In this document: piece after piece, positions 35,024 to 44,809 of the stretch
Layout of the letters: each line of letters begins with the position of its first letter
Numbering within the stretch: the first letter of the stretch is position 1
Source: Gordonia sp. PDNC005
GTDB taxonomy: Bacteria > Actinomycetota > Actinomycetes > Mycobacteriales > Mycobacteriaceae
Direction of reading: 5' to 3'
DNA: 64,000 nt
NCBI RefSeq assembly: GCF_016919385.1
Contig: NZ_CP070351.1
Location: 3,658,001-3,722,000 of the forward strand
Notes under the pieces: model-generated
What the model was told of the DNA's origin: nothing
Database searches by the model: none
The model's input: the letters and a program-made list of their open reading frames with translations, nothing else
Made by a program: the position numbers and the translations under genes

Positions 35024-36526
35024 TCAGGAACGCTCGATCTCCAGACACAGCGACGACATCAGGTTCAGCAGGACGTTCAGCCCGTACGTGGTGAGGAATC
35101 CGCCGACGTGCGGCAGCAGTTCGATCCCGAGGGCCGATGAGAACAGCGGCGACACCGTCGCATCGTCGATCGCAGTGAGGACGAAGGTGATGACCTGCGC
35201 TGCGATGTCGGCGGCGAGCTTTGCACTCGCTACGGTCACATCGGCGAGAGTGATCGTCTGTGCCAGGCCGACACCGCGTCCGAGGAGCTTCGCGATCCCG
35301 AGGATCTGCGCGAGCTCGGGATTGTCCGACGACCCGTTCTCCAGCCCGATGTCGATGATCTTCTCGAGTTCCGACGGTCCGGGATCGGCGCCTTCGGGCA
35401 CTCGAGTGGCGCCGAGGAACCTCTCCAGGCCGCGGGTGACCGCCGCGATCCGATTCGCGGTCTTCTCGTCTGGGGCGTCGGCCTGCAGCAGCTTCGACGT
35501 GAGCGAGACGATCCGGCCGAGCGAGAGGTCGGAGACCGACGGGCAGGTGGACGGCTCCGCGATCGCGAGCTGGTCGGCGATCGACTGGATGATCGTCGGA
35601 ACCTCGGTGCTGAACTGCAGGTCCGGGTCGGGTTTGCCCGCGCGGGAGATCTCATCCGGCGTCATCTTGACCAGGCAGCGGCCGATGATCGCGTCGCTGA
35701 TCTTCGAGTACAGGAGGGACATCCCCTGTGCGCCGAGCGAGAGCGGCATCGTGATCAGCGTGATGCTGCTCGCCGGACCGGCGGCCAGCAGGACCGGCGC
35801 GATGTCGTTGAGCACCGACGACGGGATCAGCACCGTCAGGTAGAAGTACAGCCACGCGGTCTCGACGGCCTGGCTGATCGTCAGATTGTCGAGCGTGATC
35901 GGCTGTGCGTACCGGCCTTCCTTCACGTTCATCAGCTGCGTGACGAGCCACTGCGAGATCGGGTCCCGATGGGTGTTCATGGGTGCCGATTCCGACGCGC
36001 CGAGGCCCCTGGGGTGCGTCGAGACGGCGAGCGTCGAGATCTCCATGCTCTGCAGGTCGGCCAGAACCGACGCCCTGGCGGCTTCGGCCTCGGCACGCTG
36101 CGCGGGCGGGAGGTACGGCATGAACGAGTCGAACACCGCTCGGACCACTGCGCCGAAGGTCGCCGTCTCGGCACCGACACAGCTCGCGTCGGACGTGCCC
36201 TTGTTCGACGACCCCAGGTCTGACGATCCGACGCCTGAACTCCCGTCGTCCGGCTTCTCTTGTTCGGTCGCGTCCGGGTCGGTCGGCGACGCGGGATCGA
36301 GCTCGTCGCCCTCTGCTGCACGCTTGGTGAGCGTGTCGACTCCGTCGGGGGTGGTGACAGCGGCCGGGCTCTCCTCCATCGCGGCCGCTGCCGTATCAAT
36401 GGACGCCGTCAGGTCACGGGCGGGGACGGGGCTGCTCTGCCCGACGCTCATGACGATGACGGAACTCGCGAGGAGGGCGCTGCCCACGCGGACGACACGC
36501 GACGACAGGAAACGATTGACTGCCAC
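35024..36526 (-). CDS. Secreted protein of unknown function, tandem paralogue 1
   Basis: A 500-residue protein with a signal peptide (core VGSALLASSVIVMSV), then a low-complexity acidic linker (about 60-112) and a conserved domain from Cys116 on. It contains exactly four cysteines (116, 284, 328, 494). Shared blocks with the neighbour at 36696 include HRDPISQWLVTQLMNVKEG, ISQAVETAWLYFYLT and the TPDEISRAGKPDPDLQF type stretch. Hydrophobic helices inside the domain suggest a helical, perhaps membrane-associated, fold. I do not recognise the family. It follows its paralogue in the same direction after 169 bp. Confidence 0.8.
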   Translation of the reverse strand: MAVNRFLSSRVVRVGSALLASSVIVMSVGQSSPVPARDLTASIDTAAAAMEESPAAVTTPDGVDTLTKRAAEGDELDPASPTDPDATEQEKPDDGSSGVGSSDLGSSNKGTSDASCVGAETATFGAVVRAVFDSFMPYLPPAQRAEAEAARASVLADLQSMEISTLAVSTHPRGLGASESAPMNTHRDPISQWLVTQLMNVKEGRYAQPITLDNLTISQAVETAWLYFYLTVLIPSSVLNDIAPVLLAAGPASSITLITMPLSLGAQGMSLLYSKISDAIIGRCLVKMTPDEISRAGKPDPDLQFSTEVPTIIQSIADQLAIAEPSTCPSVSDLSLGRIVSLTSKLLQADAPDEKTANRIAAVTRGLERFLGATRVPEGADPGPSELEKIIDIGLENGSSDNPELAQILGIAKLLGRGVGLAQTITLADVTVASAKLAADIAAQVITFVLTAIDDATVSPLFSSALGIELLPHVGGFLTTYGLNVLLNLMSSLCLEIERS

Positions 36527-36695
36527 TGGACTACGAACCCTCTACTCACGACGCCACGCACGGCTATGCGACGTCCAACGAGGTTCATTCAGTCATGTTT
36601 TGTGGGCTTCACGTGCCGATGAAGCATGTTTTGGGTCACATCGTCCCGTCTTGGTCGTTCCAGGTCACATAACGTGCCAGTCGTTCACGTATCGA

Positions 36696-38165
36696 TCACC
36701 AGGAGGCGACCGGAGTTCCCTCCGACGACGCTGGGACCTTGTCCTCGTCGAGGCAGATCGACCGGAGCACGTTGTGGAAGACGACCAGTCCGTAGGTGTT
36801 CGGAGCGCTGATGACACCCTTGATCCGCGGCATCAGGTCGACGCCGCCCATCGTCGCGGCGAGTCCCGACGCCACCTGGTCCTGAATCAGGGCGATCACC
36901 TGGGTCGTCAACGCGTACGCGAAGTAGGCGGCCGTCAGCGATTTGGTGACCGTCAGGTCCCACATTGGGACCATCTCACCGGGCTTGTCGCCCTTCGCGA
37001 GATTGTGCGCCAGGCCGACGAGCATGTCGGTGAGCGCTCCGCCCGCGTAAGGCGCCACGCCGAGCCCGTACGACAGCAGCGTCTCGACCGTCGAGAAGTC
37101 GGCCGGGTCCGCGGGGATCAGATTGTGGGGCACCATGGTGGTCTTCATGAACTGCTTCAGGCCGCGAATCCGGTTCTTCACCTCGGCCGCCGTTCTGCGG
37201 TTCGGCACGACCGCCTGCAGGTACTCGGAGGTCCGTTCGACGACTCGCCCCAGCGACATGTCGGCGACGGCGGGACACGTTCCGGGTTCCGCGATCGACA
37301 CCTGGCCCGCGATGTCGGCGATGATCGACGGGACCTGCGAGGTGAAGGCCAGGTCGGGATCGGGTTGTCCCGCCTGACTGATCTGCTCCGGGGTCATCTG
37401 CGCGGTGCATCGGTCGACGACAGCGTTGCTGATCGCCTTGTAGAACAGTTTCATCCCGGCGGTGCCGATGGTGATCGGCAAGGTGATCAGGGTGCCGAGC
37501 GACGTCGGGCCGACCGAGTAGAACGTCGGCATGGTGTCTTTGACCATCGTCAGCGGGATGACGGCGGTCAGGTAGAAGTACAGCCACGCAGTCTCCACCG
37601 CCTGCGACACCGTGAGGTTGTCGACGCGGATCGGCCGGCCCGCCTCGCCGTCTTTGACGTTCATCAGCTGCGTCACGATCCACTGCGAGATCGGATCGCG
37701 GTAGGTGTTGATCGGTGCGTCGTCGGACGCTCCGAGATCCGACGGATGCATCGAGATCGCGAGGTCGGAGATCGTCATCTGATGGAGGCCGGACAGCGCC
37801 CGAGCCTTCGCCGCCCGTGCCGCGGCACGATGCTGCGCGGGAATCTGCGGGAGGAACGAGTCGAACACCGAACTGAAGACGACGCCGAGCGTCGCCGACC
37901 GACCTGGAGCGCACACGGTGCCGTCGGGCGAGATCACCGTCGGACGTGACCGCTTGGACGACGTGGGCGCAGCGGATTCCTCATCCACTGTGGTCACCCT
38001 GTCGAGGAGAATCTGCTCGGGAAGGTCGACCACAGAGGCTCGGTCCGACGCCGACGGGACGCCGCCCGTGCTCTGCGTGGTGCCGACCACCAGCAGGCCG
38101 CACACCATCGCGGCTGTTCCGATTCGCAGCGCCCGTGCGCGTGCCGTCTTACCGAACGTAATCAC
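36696..38165 (-). CDS. Secreted protein of unknown function, tandem paralogue 2
   Basis: A 489-residue paralogue of the protein at 35024. The GTG at 38165, seven bases after GGGAGAA, gives a proper signal peptide (core IGTAAMVCGLLVVG). The mature part has cysteines 85, 253, 297 and 471; the first three have the same spacing as in the paralogue (168 and 44 residues). Shared blocks include YRDPISQWIVTQLMNVKDG, VSQAVETAWLYFYLT, TCPAVADMSLGRVV and a C-terminal SICLDED. The function is unknown. The gene is divergent from the VOC protein at 38397. Confidence 0.8.
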   Translation of the reverse strand: MITFGKTARARALRIGTAAMVCGLLVVGTTQSTGGVPSASDRASVVDLPEQILLDRVTTVDEESAAPTSSKRSRPTVISPDGTVCAPGRSATLGVVFSSVFDSFLPQIPAQHRAAARAAKARALSGLHQMTISDLAISMHPSDLGASDDAPINTYRDPISQWIVTQLMNVKDGEAGRPIRVDNLTVSQAVETAWLYFYLTAVIPLTMVKDTMPTFYSVGPTSLGTLITLPITIGTAGMKLFYKAISNAVVDRCTAQMTPEQISQAGQPDPDLAFTSQVPSIIADIAGQVSIAEPGTCPAVADMSLGRVVERTSEYLQAVVPNRRTAAEVKNRIRGLKQFMKTTMVPHNLIPADPADFSTVETLLSYGLGVAPYAGGALTDMLVGLAHNLAKGDKPGEMVPMWDLTVTKSLTAAYFAYALTTQVIALIQDQVASGLAATMGGVDLMPRIKGVISAPNTYGLVVFHNVLRSICLDEDKVPASSEGTPVASW

Positions 38166-38396
38166 GTGAAGTTCTCCCGACTCACCAGCGTGCGGCAAGC
38201 ACGCGACCGCTCTGTATCTAGCCACGTCGGGGACCGTTCCGCGCGATGAGACGGCGGTTTCGACACGAAATTAATCATCTGTTCGGACTAACGGCAAATC
38301 TGTGCCAGAGGGCGGCGTCGAGCGTCACGGATTGCGGTTCGTATCGATCAGTTTTCGAGAAGCGTGAGACGCGCGGACCGCCGTAGCGTTGTTCCC

Positions 38397-38999
38397 ATGA
38401 CATCAATCAACGCACTCACCATCACCGCAACCGACGTCGACGCGACGCAGACCTTCTACAACAAGGCATTCGGCCTCGGCGACCGGCTCCGCGTGGAGCA
38501 ATCCGACGAACCGTCATCGGGCTTCCGCGGCTTCGTCATCTCACTCGTCGTCGCCGACCCCGGTGTGGTCGACGGGTTCTTCGACGCCGCGGTCGCTGCG
38601 GGAGCGAAAGTCGTCAAGCCGGCGTCGAAGTCGCTCTGGGGCTACGGCGCGACCCTCGAGGCGCCGGACGGCACCGTGTGGACGCTGGCCTCGTCGACGA
38701 AGAAGGCCACCGGGGCACCGTTGGGCGTCGTCGACTCGATCGTCCTGTTGCTCGGCGCAGACGACGTCGCAGCCACGAAGACGTTCTACATCGACAAGGG
38801 CTTCACCGTCGCGAAGAGCTTCGGTCGCAAGTACGTCGAGTTCGAGAAGGGCGACGGACAGATCACCCTCGCCCTGCAGAGCCGCAAGGCCACGGCCAAG
38901 AACGCGGGTGTGCCGGCCGACGGCAGCGGGTCGCACCGCCTCATCGTGTCGTCCGACGCGGGTGCGTTCACCGACCCAGACGGCTTCGTCTGGGCTTGA
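38397..38999 (+). CDS. VOC (glyoxalase-fold) family protein
   Basis: A 200-residue protein of two VOC half-domains: ITATDVDATQTFYNKAFG with YGATLEAPDGTVW in the first, and VLLLGADDVAATKTFYIDKG with the closing FTDPDGFVWA in the second. Metal ligands are not fully conserved, so catalytic activity is uncertain; many relatives are resistance or isomerase-type proteins. The ATG at 38397 is used rather than an in-frame ATG 33 bp upstream. Confidence 0.85.
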   Translation: MTSINALTITATDVDATQTFYNKAFGLGDRLRVEQSDEPSSGFRGFVISLVVADPGVVDGFFDAAVAAGAKVVKPASKSLWGYGATLEAPDGTVWTLASSTKKATGAPLGVVDSIVLLLGADDVAATKTFYIDKGFTVAKSFGRKYVEFEKGDGQITLALQSRKATAKNAGVPADGSGSHRLIVSSDAGAFTDPDGFVWA

Positions 39000-39007
39000 C
39001 CCGAGCG

Positions 39008-39898
39008 TCAGAGGGTGAACGACGCTCCGGTCAATTCCTCCGACAGGTCCCACAGCTTCGTCGCCACGTCGAGGTCACTCGCACGGGCGGTACGGCCCGC
39101 GAGTGCGGGATGACCGCGCATCTCATTGAGCCCGTCCGGTCCGACATACGAACCGCCGGGCAGATCCTGGCTCGCGGCGAACAGCATCGGCCACGTCCCC
39201 GCCTCCGCCGACTGGGCGATCACCTTGTTTCCGATCCGACCACCCCAGTCGAAGACGGGGTTGCCGGTGCGGGTCTGCAGGTTGGTGGCCGCGTAGCCGG
39301 GGTGCGCGGCCATCGATCGAACTGCCGATCCCGCGGCCGTGAGCTTGCGCTGCAGCTCGAGCGAGAACAGCAGGTTGGCGAGTTTCGACTGCCCGTACGC
39401 TGCCGCGCGGCTGTAGCGGCGCCGTTCCCAGTTGAGGTCGGCGAGGTCGATTCGGCCACTGCGGTGCATCATCGACGACATCGTGACGACTCGGTCCGTC
39501 ACGTGAGGCAGCAGCAGATTCGTGAGCGCGAAGTGACCGAGATGGTTGGTGCCGATCTGCATCTCGAATCCGTCCGCGGTCCGCGACTCGGGCACGTTCA
39601 TCACGCCCGCGTTGTTCGCCAGGACCGCGATGTCGCCGCTCCAGTCGCGCGCGAAGTCGCGAATGGACGAGAGATCCGCGAGATCGAGGCGACGGACGTC
39701 GGCGTGTCCACTCAGAGACGCCGCAGCCTTCTCACCCCTGTTCGTGTCGCGGACTGCGAGGACGACGTTCGCGCCGACGCGCGCGAACTCCTGTGCCGCC
39801 ACCAGGCCGAGCCCGCTGTTCGCGCCGGTGACGATCACCGTCCGCCCGGTGAAGTCGGGAAGGTCGTCGGATGTCCACGTCATCGCATCGCTGCTCAT
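39008..39898 (-). CDS. SDR oxidoreductase (retinol dehydrogenase-like)
   Basis: A 296-residue SDR with VTGANSGLGLVAA, LANNAGVM, the NHLGHFALTNLLLP helix and the active site MSSMMHRSG plus YGQSKLAN. The ATG at 39898 has AAGGA seven bases upstream. It is convergent with the VOC gene (8 bp between stops). Substrate unknown; the related protein at 30613 belongs to the same SDR subgroup. Confidence 0.88.
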   Translation of the reverse strand: MSSDAMTWTSDDLPDFTGRTVIVTGANSGLGLVAAQEFARVGANVVLAVRDTNRGEKAAASLSGHADVRRLDLADLSSIRDFARDWSGDIAVLANNAGVMNVPESRTADGFEMQIGTNHLGHFALTNLLLPHVTDRVVTMSSMMHRSGRIDLADLNWERRRYSRAAAYGQSKLANLLFSLELQRKLTAAGSAVRSMAAHPGYAATNLQTRTGNPVFDWGGRIGNKVIAQSAEAGTWPMLFAASQDLPGGSYVGPDGLNEMRGHPALAGRTARASDLDVATKLWDLSEELTGASFTL

Positions 39899-40270
39899 CA
39901 GTCCTTGCTATCACTCATCTCGACGCGTGTCACCGACCGGCGATGACTCGGGCCCCCCACGGACCCGAGTCACCGGCCGGCGCCTCGATGAGGTGACAGC
40001 CAATCGATCGATCGATCAACTGGTGGGTACCGTAGGCGGACCGACGTGGCGATGTCCAAATAACGGCGACGATTCAGTCGTTCGGCGGATTTCCAGTACC
40101 CCGAAGTCCCAGCGAGATGACTGACTGAGTCCGATGACCGGTGTTGATCACTCGCCGCTCAAGGTTCGCTTCGGTGCCCACGTCACGCGCGACCTCGACC
40201 AGGAGCCGATTCGCACACCGGCCGGACACCCCGTTGGTGTCGACGAACCGCGAAGTCGGCAGACTCCTGC
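39899..40270. other. 372-bp gene-free stretch with a hairpin
   Basis: No supported gene. A stem TGACTCGGG (39944-39952) pairs with CCCGAGTCA (39964-39972), with weaker pairing extending outward, which could be a terminator or an operator for the SDR gene that starts at 39898. A short run of GATC repeats lies near 40013-40017. Short open frames here show no family resemblance. Confidence 0.5.
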
Positions 40271-41719
40271 TCACTGCTCTGTCGCCTTCTTCTGGATGCC
40301 CCGCGGAACGGCGAGAGAGAGGACCGCACCGAGGAGCGCCGCGCCCGCGGACACCAGGAACGCGTACCGGAAACCCGACTCTTGGTAGACCACTCCGGTC
40401 GGCCCGGAGTCGGCCACGAAGTGCGCCAGGACGGTGAACCCGATCGCCGAGATCAAGGTGCCCGCCATCGTCTGCGCGACTCCGACAAAACTCGATCCGA
40501 CGGCTCGCTCAGTCTCCGGAAGCGTCAGAAGAGTCAGGTTCGGGACCGCGGCGTAGATCATGCATCCGAGACCGAACACCACCCAGATGAGCATCATCAC
40601 GGCCTGCGACGTCGGAACAGCGGCGAGGAACGCCGCCGACGCGGCGATCGCGAGGGCGCCCAGCGTCAGATGGTTCCGGAAACCGACTCTCCGTGCGGTG
40701 GCGCCCACGATGAACCCGCTCGCCACGATCGCCAATTGCCCGGGAAGGAGCCATCCGGCCATCTGGGTGGCGGAGAGCCCGAAACCGTAACCGGTGCTGG
40801 TCGGTGATTGCAGAAGCATCGGCATCAGCGTTGCGAGGAGTGTCGTCGCACCATATGCGATACCGCCCGCGATCACCACGAACCGGAGCCCAGGGTTGGT
40901 GATCAAGTCGATTCGGATGAGCGGCTCAGGGGTACGACGCTCCCACCAGACCCACATTGCGAATCCGACGAGACCGGCGGCTACGACTCCGAGGGTCCGT
41001 GAGTCGACGATGCCCCATACTTTGCCCTTGGACAGTCCGAACATCACGACGAACATGCTCACCGTCACCAGGAGCGCGCCGATCCAATCGATTCCGGACT
41101 TCGAGCGGATCGACGTCTCCGGAACGAACAGCGCCGCGAGCACCGCGCCGATCGCGCAGAACCCGAACGCGAACCAGAACACCGACCGCATCCCGTAGTG
41201 ATCGATGAGGACACCGGCGACGAGCATCGAACCGACACCGACGGCACCGACCCCCGTATTGGCGATGCTGATCGACAGCGACTGCATTCGGCGCGGGAAC
41301 GTGTCTCGAATCAACGTGTATCCCAACGCCATGCATGCGAAGGCGATTCCGGAGATGAATCGCCCGGCGACGAGGATCTCAAAGCTCGGCGCGGTCGCCG
41401 ATATCAACGCGCCGACCGCTCCGATCGCAGCCGTGACGACGAGCATCCTCCTCTTGCCGTAGCGGTCGGCCAACTTCCCGAGGACCGGGGAGGCGACCGC
41501 GCCGGACAGCGTGAACGCCGTCATCACCCAGACCACCTGACTTCCGGGAAACTCCGCGGCCACCTGAGGCAGAGCGGGGGCGATGAGCGAGAACCCGAGC
41601 GCCGATTGCTCGGTGAGGAGCAGCAGGATCAGCAGGACGCCGACCCAGGATCGTGTGGAGCGGTCGTCGGGCGACGAAGCCTCCACCTGCCGGGCATTCC
41701 CGGACGTCGAGACGGACAT
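40271..41719 (-). CDS. MFS transporter
   Basis: A 482-residue MFS permease, probably with 12-14 helices. The loop 2-3 motif LGKLADRYGKRRM and helix 4-5 RFISGIAFACMALGYTLI are clear. It resembles drug- or acid-efflux members (EmrB/QacA side). It lies 35 bp downstream of the Baeyer-Villiger monooxygenase on the same strand and is likely cotranscribed, which suggests uptake or export of that enzyme's substrate or product. Confidence 0.85.
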   Translation of the reverse strand: MSVSTSGNARQVEASSPDDRSTRSWVGVLLILLLLTEQSALGFSLIAPALPQVAAEFPGSQVVWVMTAFTLSGAVASPVLGKLADRYGKRRMLVVTAAIGAVGALISATAPSFEILVAGRFISGIAFACMALGYTLIRDTFPRRMQSLSISIANTGVGAVGVGSMLVAGVLIDHYGMRSVFWFAFGFCAIGAVLAALFVPETSIRSKSGIDWIGALLVTVSMFVVMFGLSKGKVWGIVDSRTLGVVAAGLVGFAMWVWWERRTPEPLIRIDLITNPGLRFVVIAGGIAYGATTLLATLMPMLLQSPTSTGYGFGLSATQMAGWLLPGQLAIVASGFIVGATARRVGFRNHLTLGALAIAASAAFLAAVPTSQAVMMLIWVVFGLGCMIYAAVPNLTLLTLPETERAVGSSFVGVAQTMAGTLISAIGFTVLAHFVADSGPTGVVYQESGFRYAFLVSAGAALLGAVLSLAVPRGIQKKATEQ

Positions 41720-41754
41720 GGATCAACTCGCTTTCTGGGGGCGCTCGGCCGAGG

Positions 41755-43689
41755 TCATCGGAGGGAGAAGTGGGCGGGGTCGGGCGCACGGTGTTCGTTC
41801 CACACGTCGACGAGCCGCCACGGGCAGGCGAGGATCACTCGCCCCTGGTCGTTCCGGTAATAGGTGTGCGCCGTCGGCGTGTAGCGCCACACGGTGTTCT
41901 CCATGTCTGCGTCGATACGTTCGACGTACTCGTCGTAAGCCGCACGAGTCGGCTCGAGAGAACGGCTGCCCGTCTCCGCGAGGAGGTGCAGACATTCGAA
42001 GAGGTAGTGGACGATCACCTCGATGCCGAAGTTGTTCCCCGCACCGTGGCTGGGGTTCGCGTTGGGCGCGTTCGCGACGAAGAAGTTCGGGAAGCCGGGC
42101 ACCGTTCCGCCTCGATACGCACGCGGGTCGTTGTCGGCCCACTCGTCGACCAACCGGACCCCGTCCCGGCCTCGAATGTCGAAGTCGGACAGAAAGTCCA
42201 GGTGGAAGCCCGTGGCGTACACGATCACGTCCACCTTCACGATGTCGCCGTCCGGTGTTCGGATCCCCTCCTCGGTGATCTCCGCCGGTTCGGCGACCAC
42301 GACGTCCACGTGATCCTGCGCGAGTGAGGCGTAGTAGCGACCGGGATCGCGGATGATGCGCTTTCCGAAGGGAGCGAAGTCGGGCGTCACCTTCGCCGCG
42401 AGCTCAGAGCCCTCGCCGAATGTTCGGTCGATGTACGCCAGACAATCGTTCAGAAGGAAGTCGTTCGCCGGGGAGATCGACTTGTGGTCGGCCGCCCACT
42501 CCGGATCGACGATGACGACGGGATAGCCGTTGTCCGCCGCGCCCCAGAACGCCTTGAGCCGCAACCAATTCGCGTAGAACGGAACACGCCGGCCGAGACG
42601 CCGATGGTGATCCGGCACGTCGTCACTGTCGCGTTTCCTCGGCGCCACCCAGTGCGGTTGACGCTGGAACAGCGTGAGGTGGGCGACGTCGCCCGCGATC
42701 GCGTCGACTACCTGAGCGGCTGTGCACCCCGCTCCGATCACAGCGACCCGTTTGCCGGTCACGTCGATGGAGTGGTCCCACTGCCCGGTGTGCACACTCA
42801 CCCCCTGGAAGCGTTCACGTCCCGGTGCGGACGGATACTTCGGCCGATTCAGGTATCCGGCTGCGGTGAGTACAGCGGCCGCCGTCTCCTCCCGGGCGCC
42901 GTCCACGTCGCGAATCCGAATCCGCCATCGCGCGGCGCTCTCGTCCCAGGTCAGTGCTTCGACTTCGGTGCCGAATAGGGTGCGCCGGTCGATGCCGCTC
43001 CGCGCGACGACGTCACGAAGGTAGTCCTGATACTCGCCGCCCTTGGGGTAATAGCTGGTCCAGTCGGGATTGAGCTCGTGAGACAACGAGTAGTAGGCCG
43101 ACGGCGTGTCGACGCCGACGCCCGGGTAGGTCTGAGTGAGCCACGTGCCTCCGATGTCGTGGTTGCGCTCGTAGATCCGGTACTCGACCCCCTCGCGCTG
43201 TGCGCGCAGACCTGCAGCGATTCCCGCCAGTCCGGCGCCGACGATGGCGAGATCGAGCGTCGAAGGAATTGAGGCAGTCCTCGGACTCGCCGCTTGTGCG
43301 AGCCGGAATCCACCCTGTTCGAGCAGCATCGCGTAGTACTCGGACGGGACTTCGACACCCATCGCAGTGGTCGCGAGTCGGCCGAAGAACTCGAGGTCGA
43401 CGGCGCCCGTGTCGACAGCAGACTGAGGGTCTCGGTCGGTGAGTTCACGCGCCAGCCTGTCGACGATCGCGTCCGCCGTGCCGGGATCGGTGACGCCGCG
43501 CATCTCCGGCGGATCCGCGATGTGATCGATCGCTCCGCCCAGATCGTCGAGCACGGTCGGGTCGCCGGTGACCTGTGCCAACACGGCCAAGAGGACTGCG
43601 GGGTCGGCTCGACGCAGGTCCTCTCGGAGGACGTCGTGATCGGAGTCGGCAGGACGGGTTCCGGCGTGGGTTGGGGCGAATGTGGACAC
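41755..43689 (-). CDS. Type I Baeyer-Villiger monooxygenase
   Basis: A 644-residue flavoprotein that inserts oxygen next to a ketone to give an ester or lactone. After an N-terminal extension of about 120 residues come the FAD motif VGAGLAGIAAG, the BVMO fingerprint FQGVSVHTGQWD and the NADPH motif VIGAGCTAAQ, followed by YATGFHLDFL. The extension and length match the long BVMO group that includes phenylacetone or cyclododecanone-type enzymes. The start used is GTG 43689, eight bases after GAGGAG; an in-frame ATG at 43743 lacks a ribosome site. Confidence 0.9.
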   Translation of the reverse strand: MSTFAPTHAGTRPADSDHDVLREDLRRADPAVLLAVLAQVTGDPTVLDDLGGAIDHIADPPEMRGVTDPGTADAIVDRLARELTDRDPQSAVDTGAVDLEFFGRLATTAMGVEVPSEYYAMLLEQGGFRLAQAASPRTASIPSTLDLAIVGAGLAGIAAGLRAQREGVEYRIYERNHDIGGTWLTQTYPGVGVDTPSAYYSLSHELNPDWTSYYPKGGEYQDYLRDVVARSGIDRRTLFGTEVEALTWDESAARWRIRIRDVDGAREETAAAVLTAAGYLNRPKYPSAPGRERFQGVSVHTGQWDHSIDVTGKRVAVIGAGCTAAQVVDAIAGDVAHLTLFQRQPHWVAPRKRDSDDVPDHHRRLGRRVPFYANWLRLKAFWGAADNGYPVVIVDPEWAADHKSISPANDFLLNDCLAYIDRTFGEGSELAAKVTPDFAPFGKRIIRDPGRYYASLAQDHVDVVVAEPAEITEEGIRTPDGDIVKVDVIVYATGFHLDFLSDFDIRGRDGVRLVDEWADNDPRAYRGGTVPGFPNFFVANAPNANPSHGAGNNFGIEVIVHYLFECLHLLAETGSRSLEPTRAAYDEYVERIDADMENTVWRYTPTAHTYYRNDQGRVILACPWRLVDVWNEHRAPDPAHFSLR

Positions 43690-43777
43690 TGAACGGCTCC
43701 TCGTCGACTGCAGGATTTGTGTGTGATGCGGAACACTATTCAAACTCCAGAGCCACTGTCAATACTCACCGATAGAT

Positions 43778-43798
43778 TTCCATATTCTGGGTCTAGTG
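43778..43798. promoter_or_regulatory. Motif shared with the TetR gene start (copy 1)
   Basis: The 21-bp stretch starting TTCCATATTCTGGGTCTA lies in the divergent promoter between the BVMO and SDR genes. It matches 46331-46351 at the start of the TetR gene in 17 of 21 positions. A looser relative (AAACTCCAGAGCCACTG) lies nearby at about 43742-43758. It is probably a TetR binding site. Confidence 0.5.
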
Positions 43799-43873
43799 AA
43801 TGACCTCTTGATATAGAAATGCGGTGAGGGTGGCGACACGACGCCGCTCCCGCAGACTGAGAGGACCGCTCGC

Positions 43874-44809
43874 ATGAACGAACTGCGCTTCGACGGGCAA
43901 GTCGCGCTGATAACCGGCGTCTCCACGTTCGGGCTCGGGCTCGCGTACGCCCGCCAACTGGCAGAACGTGGCTGCCGCATAGTCGTGAACGATCTCGGCC
44001 GCGACTGGACAGGCGGCGCCAATCAACCCGGAACCGACGCCGCCGTGCAGATCCTGCGCGCTGAAGGCGCCGATGCGGTCGGCGCCACGGGAGACGTCGT
44101 CACGCAGGCCGACACGATCGTGCAGGCGGCAGTCGACTCGTTCGGTCGCCTGGACATCGTCATCAACAACGCCGGAGCGGGAGGCGACTTCGACACTCAG
44201 GTCGACGTCCATCTACGAGGCGCGCACCGCATCGCGGAAGCCGCCTGGCCTCACCTCGTCACGGCGCGCGGCGCGATTCTGAACATCTCCTCCAATGGGA
44301 GCTACGGCGCACCCGCGATGCCCGGTTATGCGGCCGCCAAGGGCGCGATCCTGTCGCTCACCCGCACCCAAGCGATCCTCGGCCGACCGCACGGTGTCCG
44401 CGCCAACACCGTCCTTCCGGCGGCATGGACTCGATCGACCGCAGGAATCGAACAACCGGGGTTCGCGGAGTTCATCAGAACTCACTTCCCGCCGGAGGCC
44501 GTCGCAGCGTTCGTCGCGTATCTGCTGCACCGAGACACATCCGTGACGGGCGAGGCGTTCGCAGTCGGGGGCGGCCAAGTGACCCGGGTGATTCAAGCCG
44601 AGTCACGGGGAGCCTTCGCCGCCGAGCACGTCCCGGAGGCATGGCCCGAGTTGATCGATCACGTCCTCGCCGTCGACGAGGTGACCACGGCGCATTCACT
44701 CTGGGCTCAACTCGACGCATTCGTCGGTCGGATGCCATCTGAGGTACAGGCCGATTGGGATCTGGTCAAAGTGTCGCCCGACGTCACGGGGAAGGCCGGT
44801 GCACGATGA
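43874..44809 (+). CDS. SDR dehydrogenase of the ketone cassette
   Basis: A 311-residue SDR with an N-terminal VALITGVSTFGLGLAYA and the insertion VNDLGRDWTGG typical of the Fox2/HSD17B4-like 3-hydroxyacyl-CoA group. NNAG and the catalytic NISSNGSYG with YAAAKGA are present, and a C-terminal extension of about 60 residues follows the SDR core. It could oxidise an alcohol to the ketone used by the BVMO, or act on a hydroxyacyl-CoA. Its stop overlaps the start of the esterase gene. Confidence 0.88.
   Translation: MNELRFDGQVALITGVSTFGLGLAYARQLAERGCRIVVNDLGRDWTGGANQPGTDAAVQILRAEGADAVGATGDVVTQADTIVQAAVDSFGRLDIVINNAGAGGDFDTQVDVHLRGAHRIAEAAWPHLVTARGAILNISSNGSYGAPAMPGYAAAKGAILSLTRTQAILGRPHGVRANTVLPAAWTRSTAGIEQPGFAEFIRTHFPPEAVAAFVAYLLHRDTSVTGEAFAVGGGQVTRVIQAESRGAFAAEHVPEAWPELIDHVLAVDEVTTAHSLWAQLDAFVGRMPSEVQADWDLVKVSPDVTGKAGAR

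Noticed and set aside
40010..40022. GATC repeats as an attachment site
   Set aside because: Only a very short simple run, with no integrase and no second copy.
40074..40274. A 66-codon minus-strand frame in the gap after the MFS gene
   Set aside because: No ribosome site that fits, no family features and it overlaps the MFS stop region; treated as non-coding.
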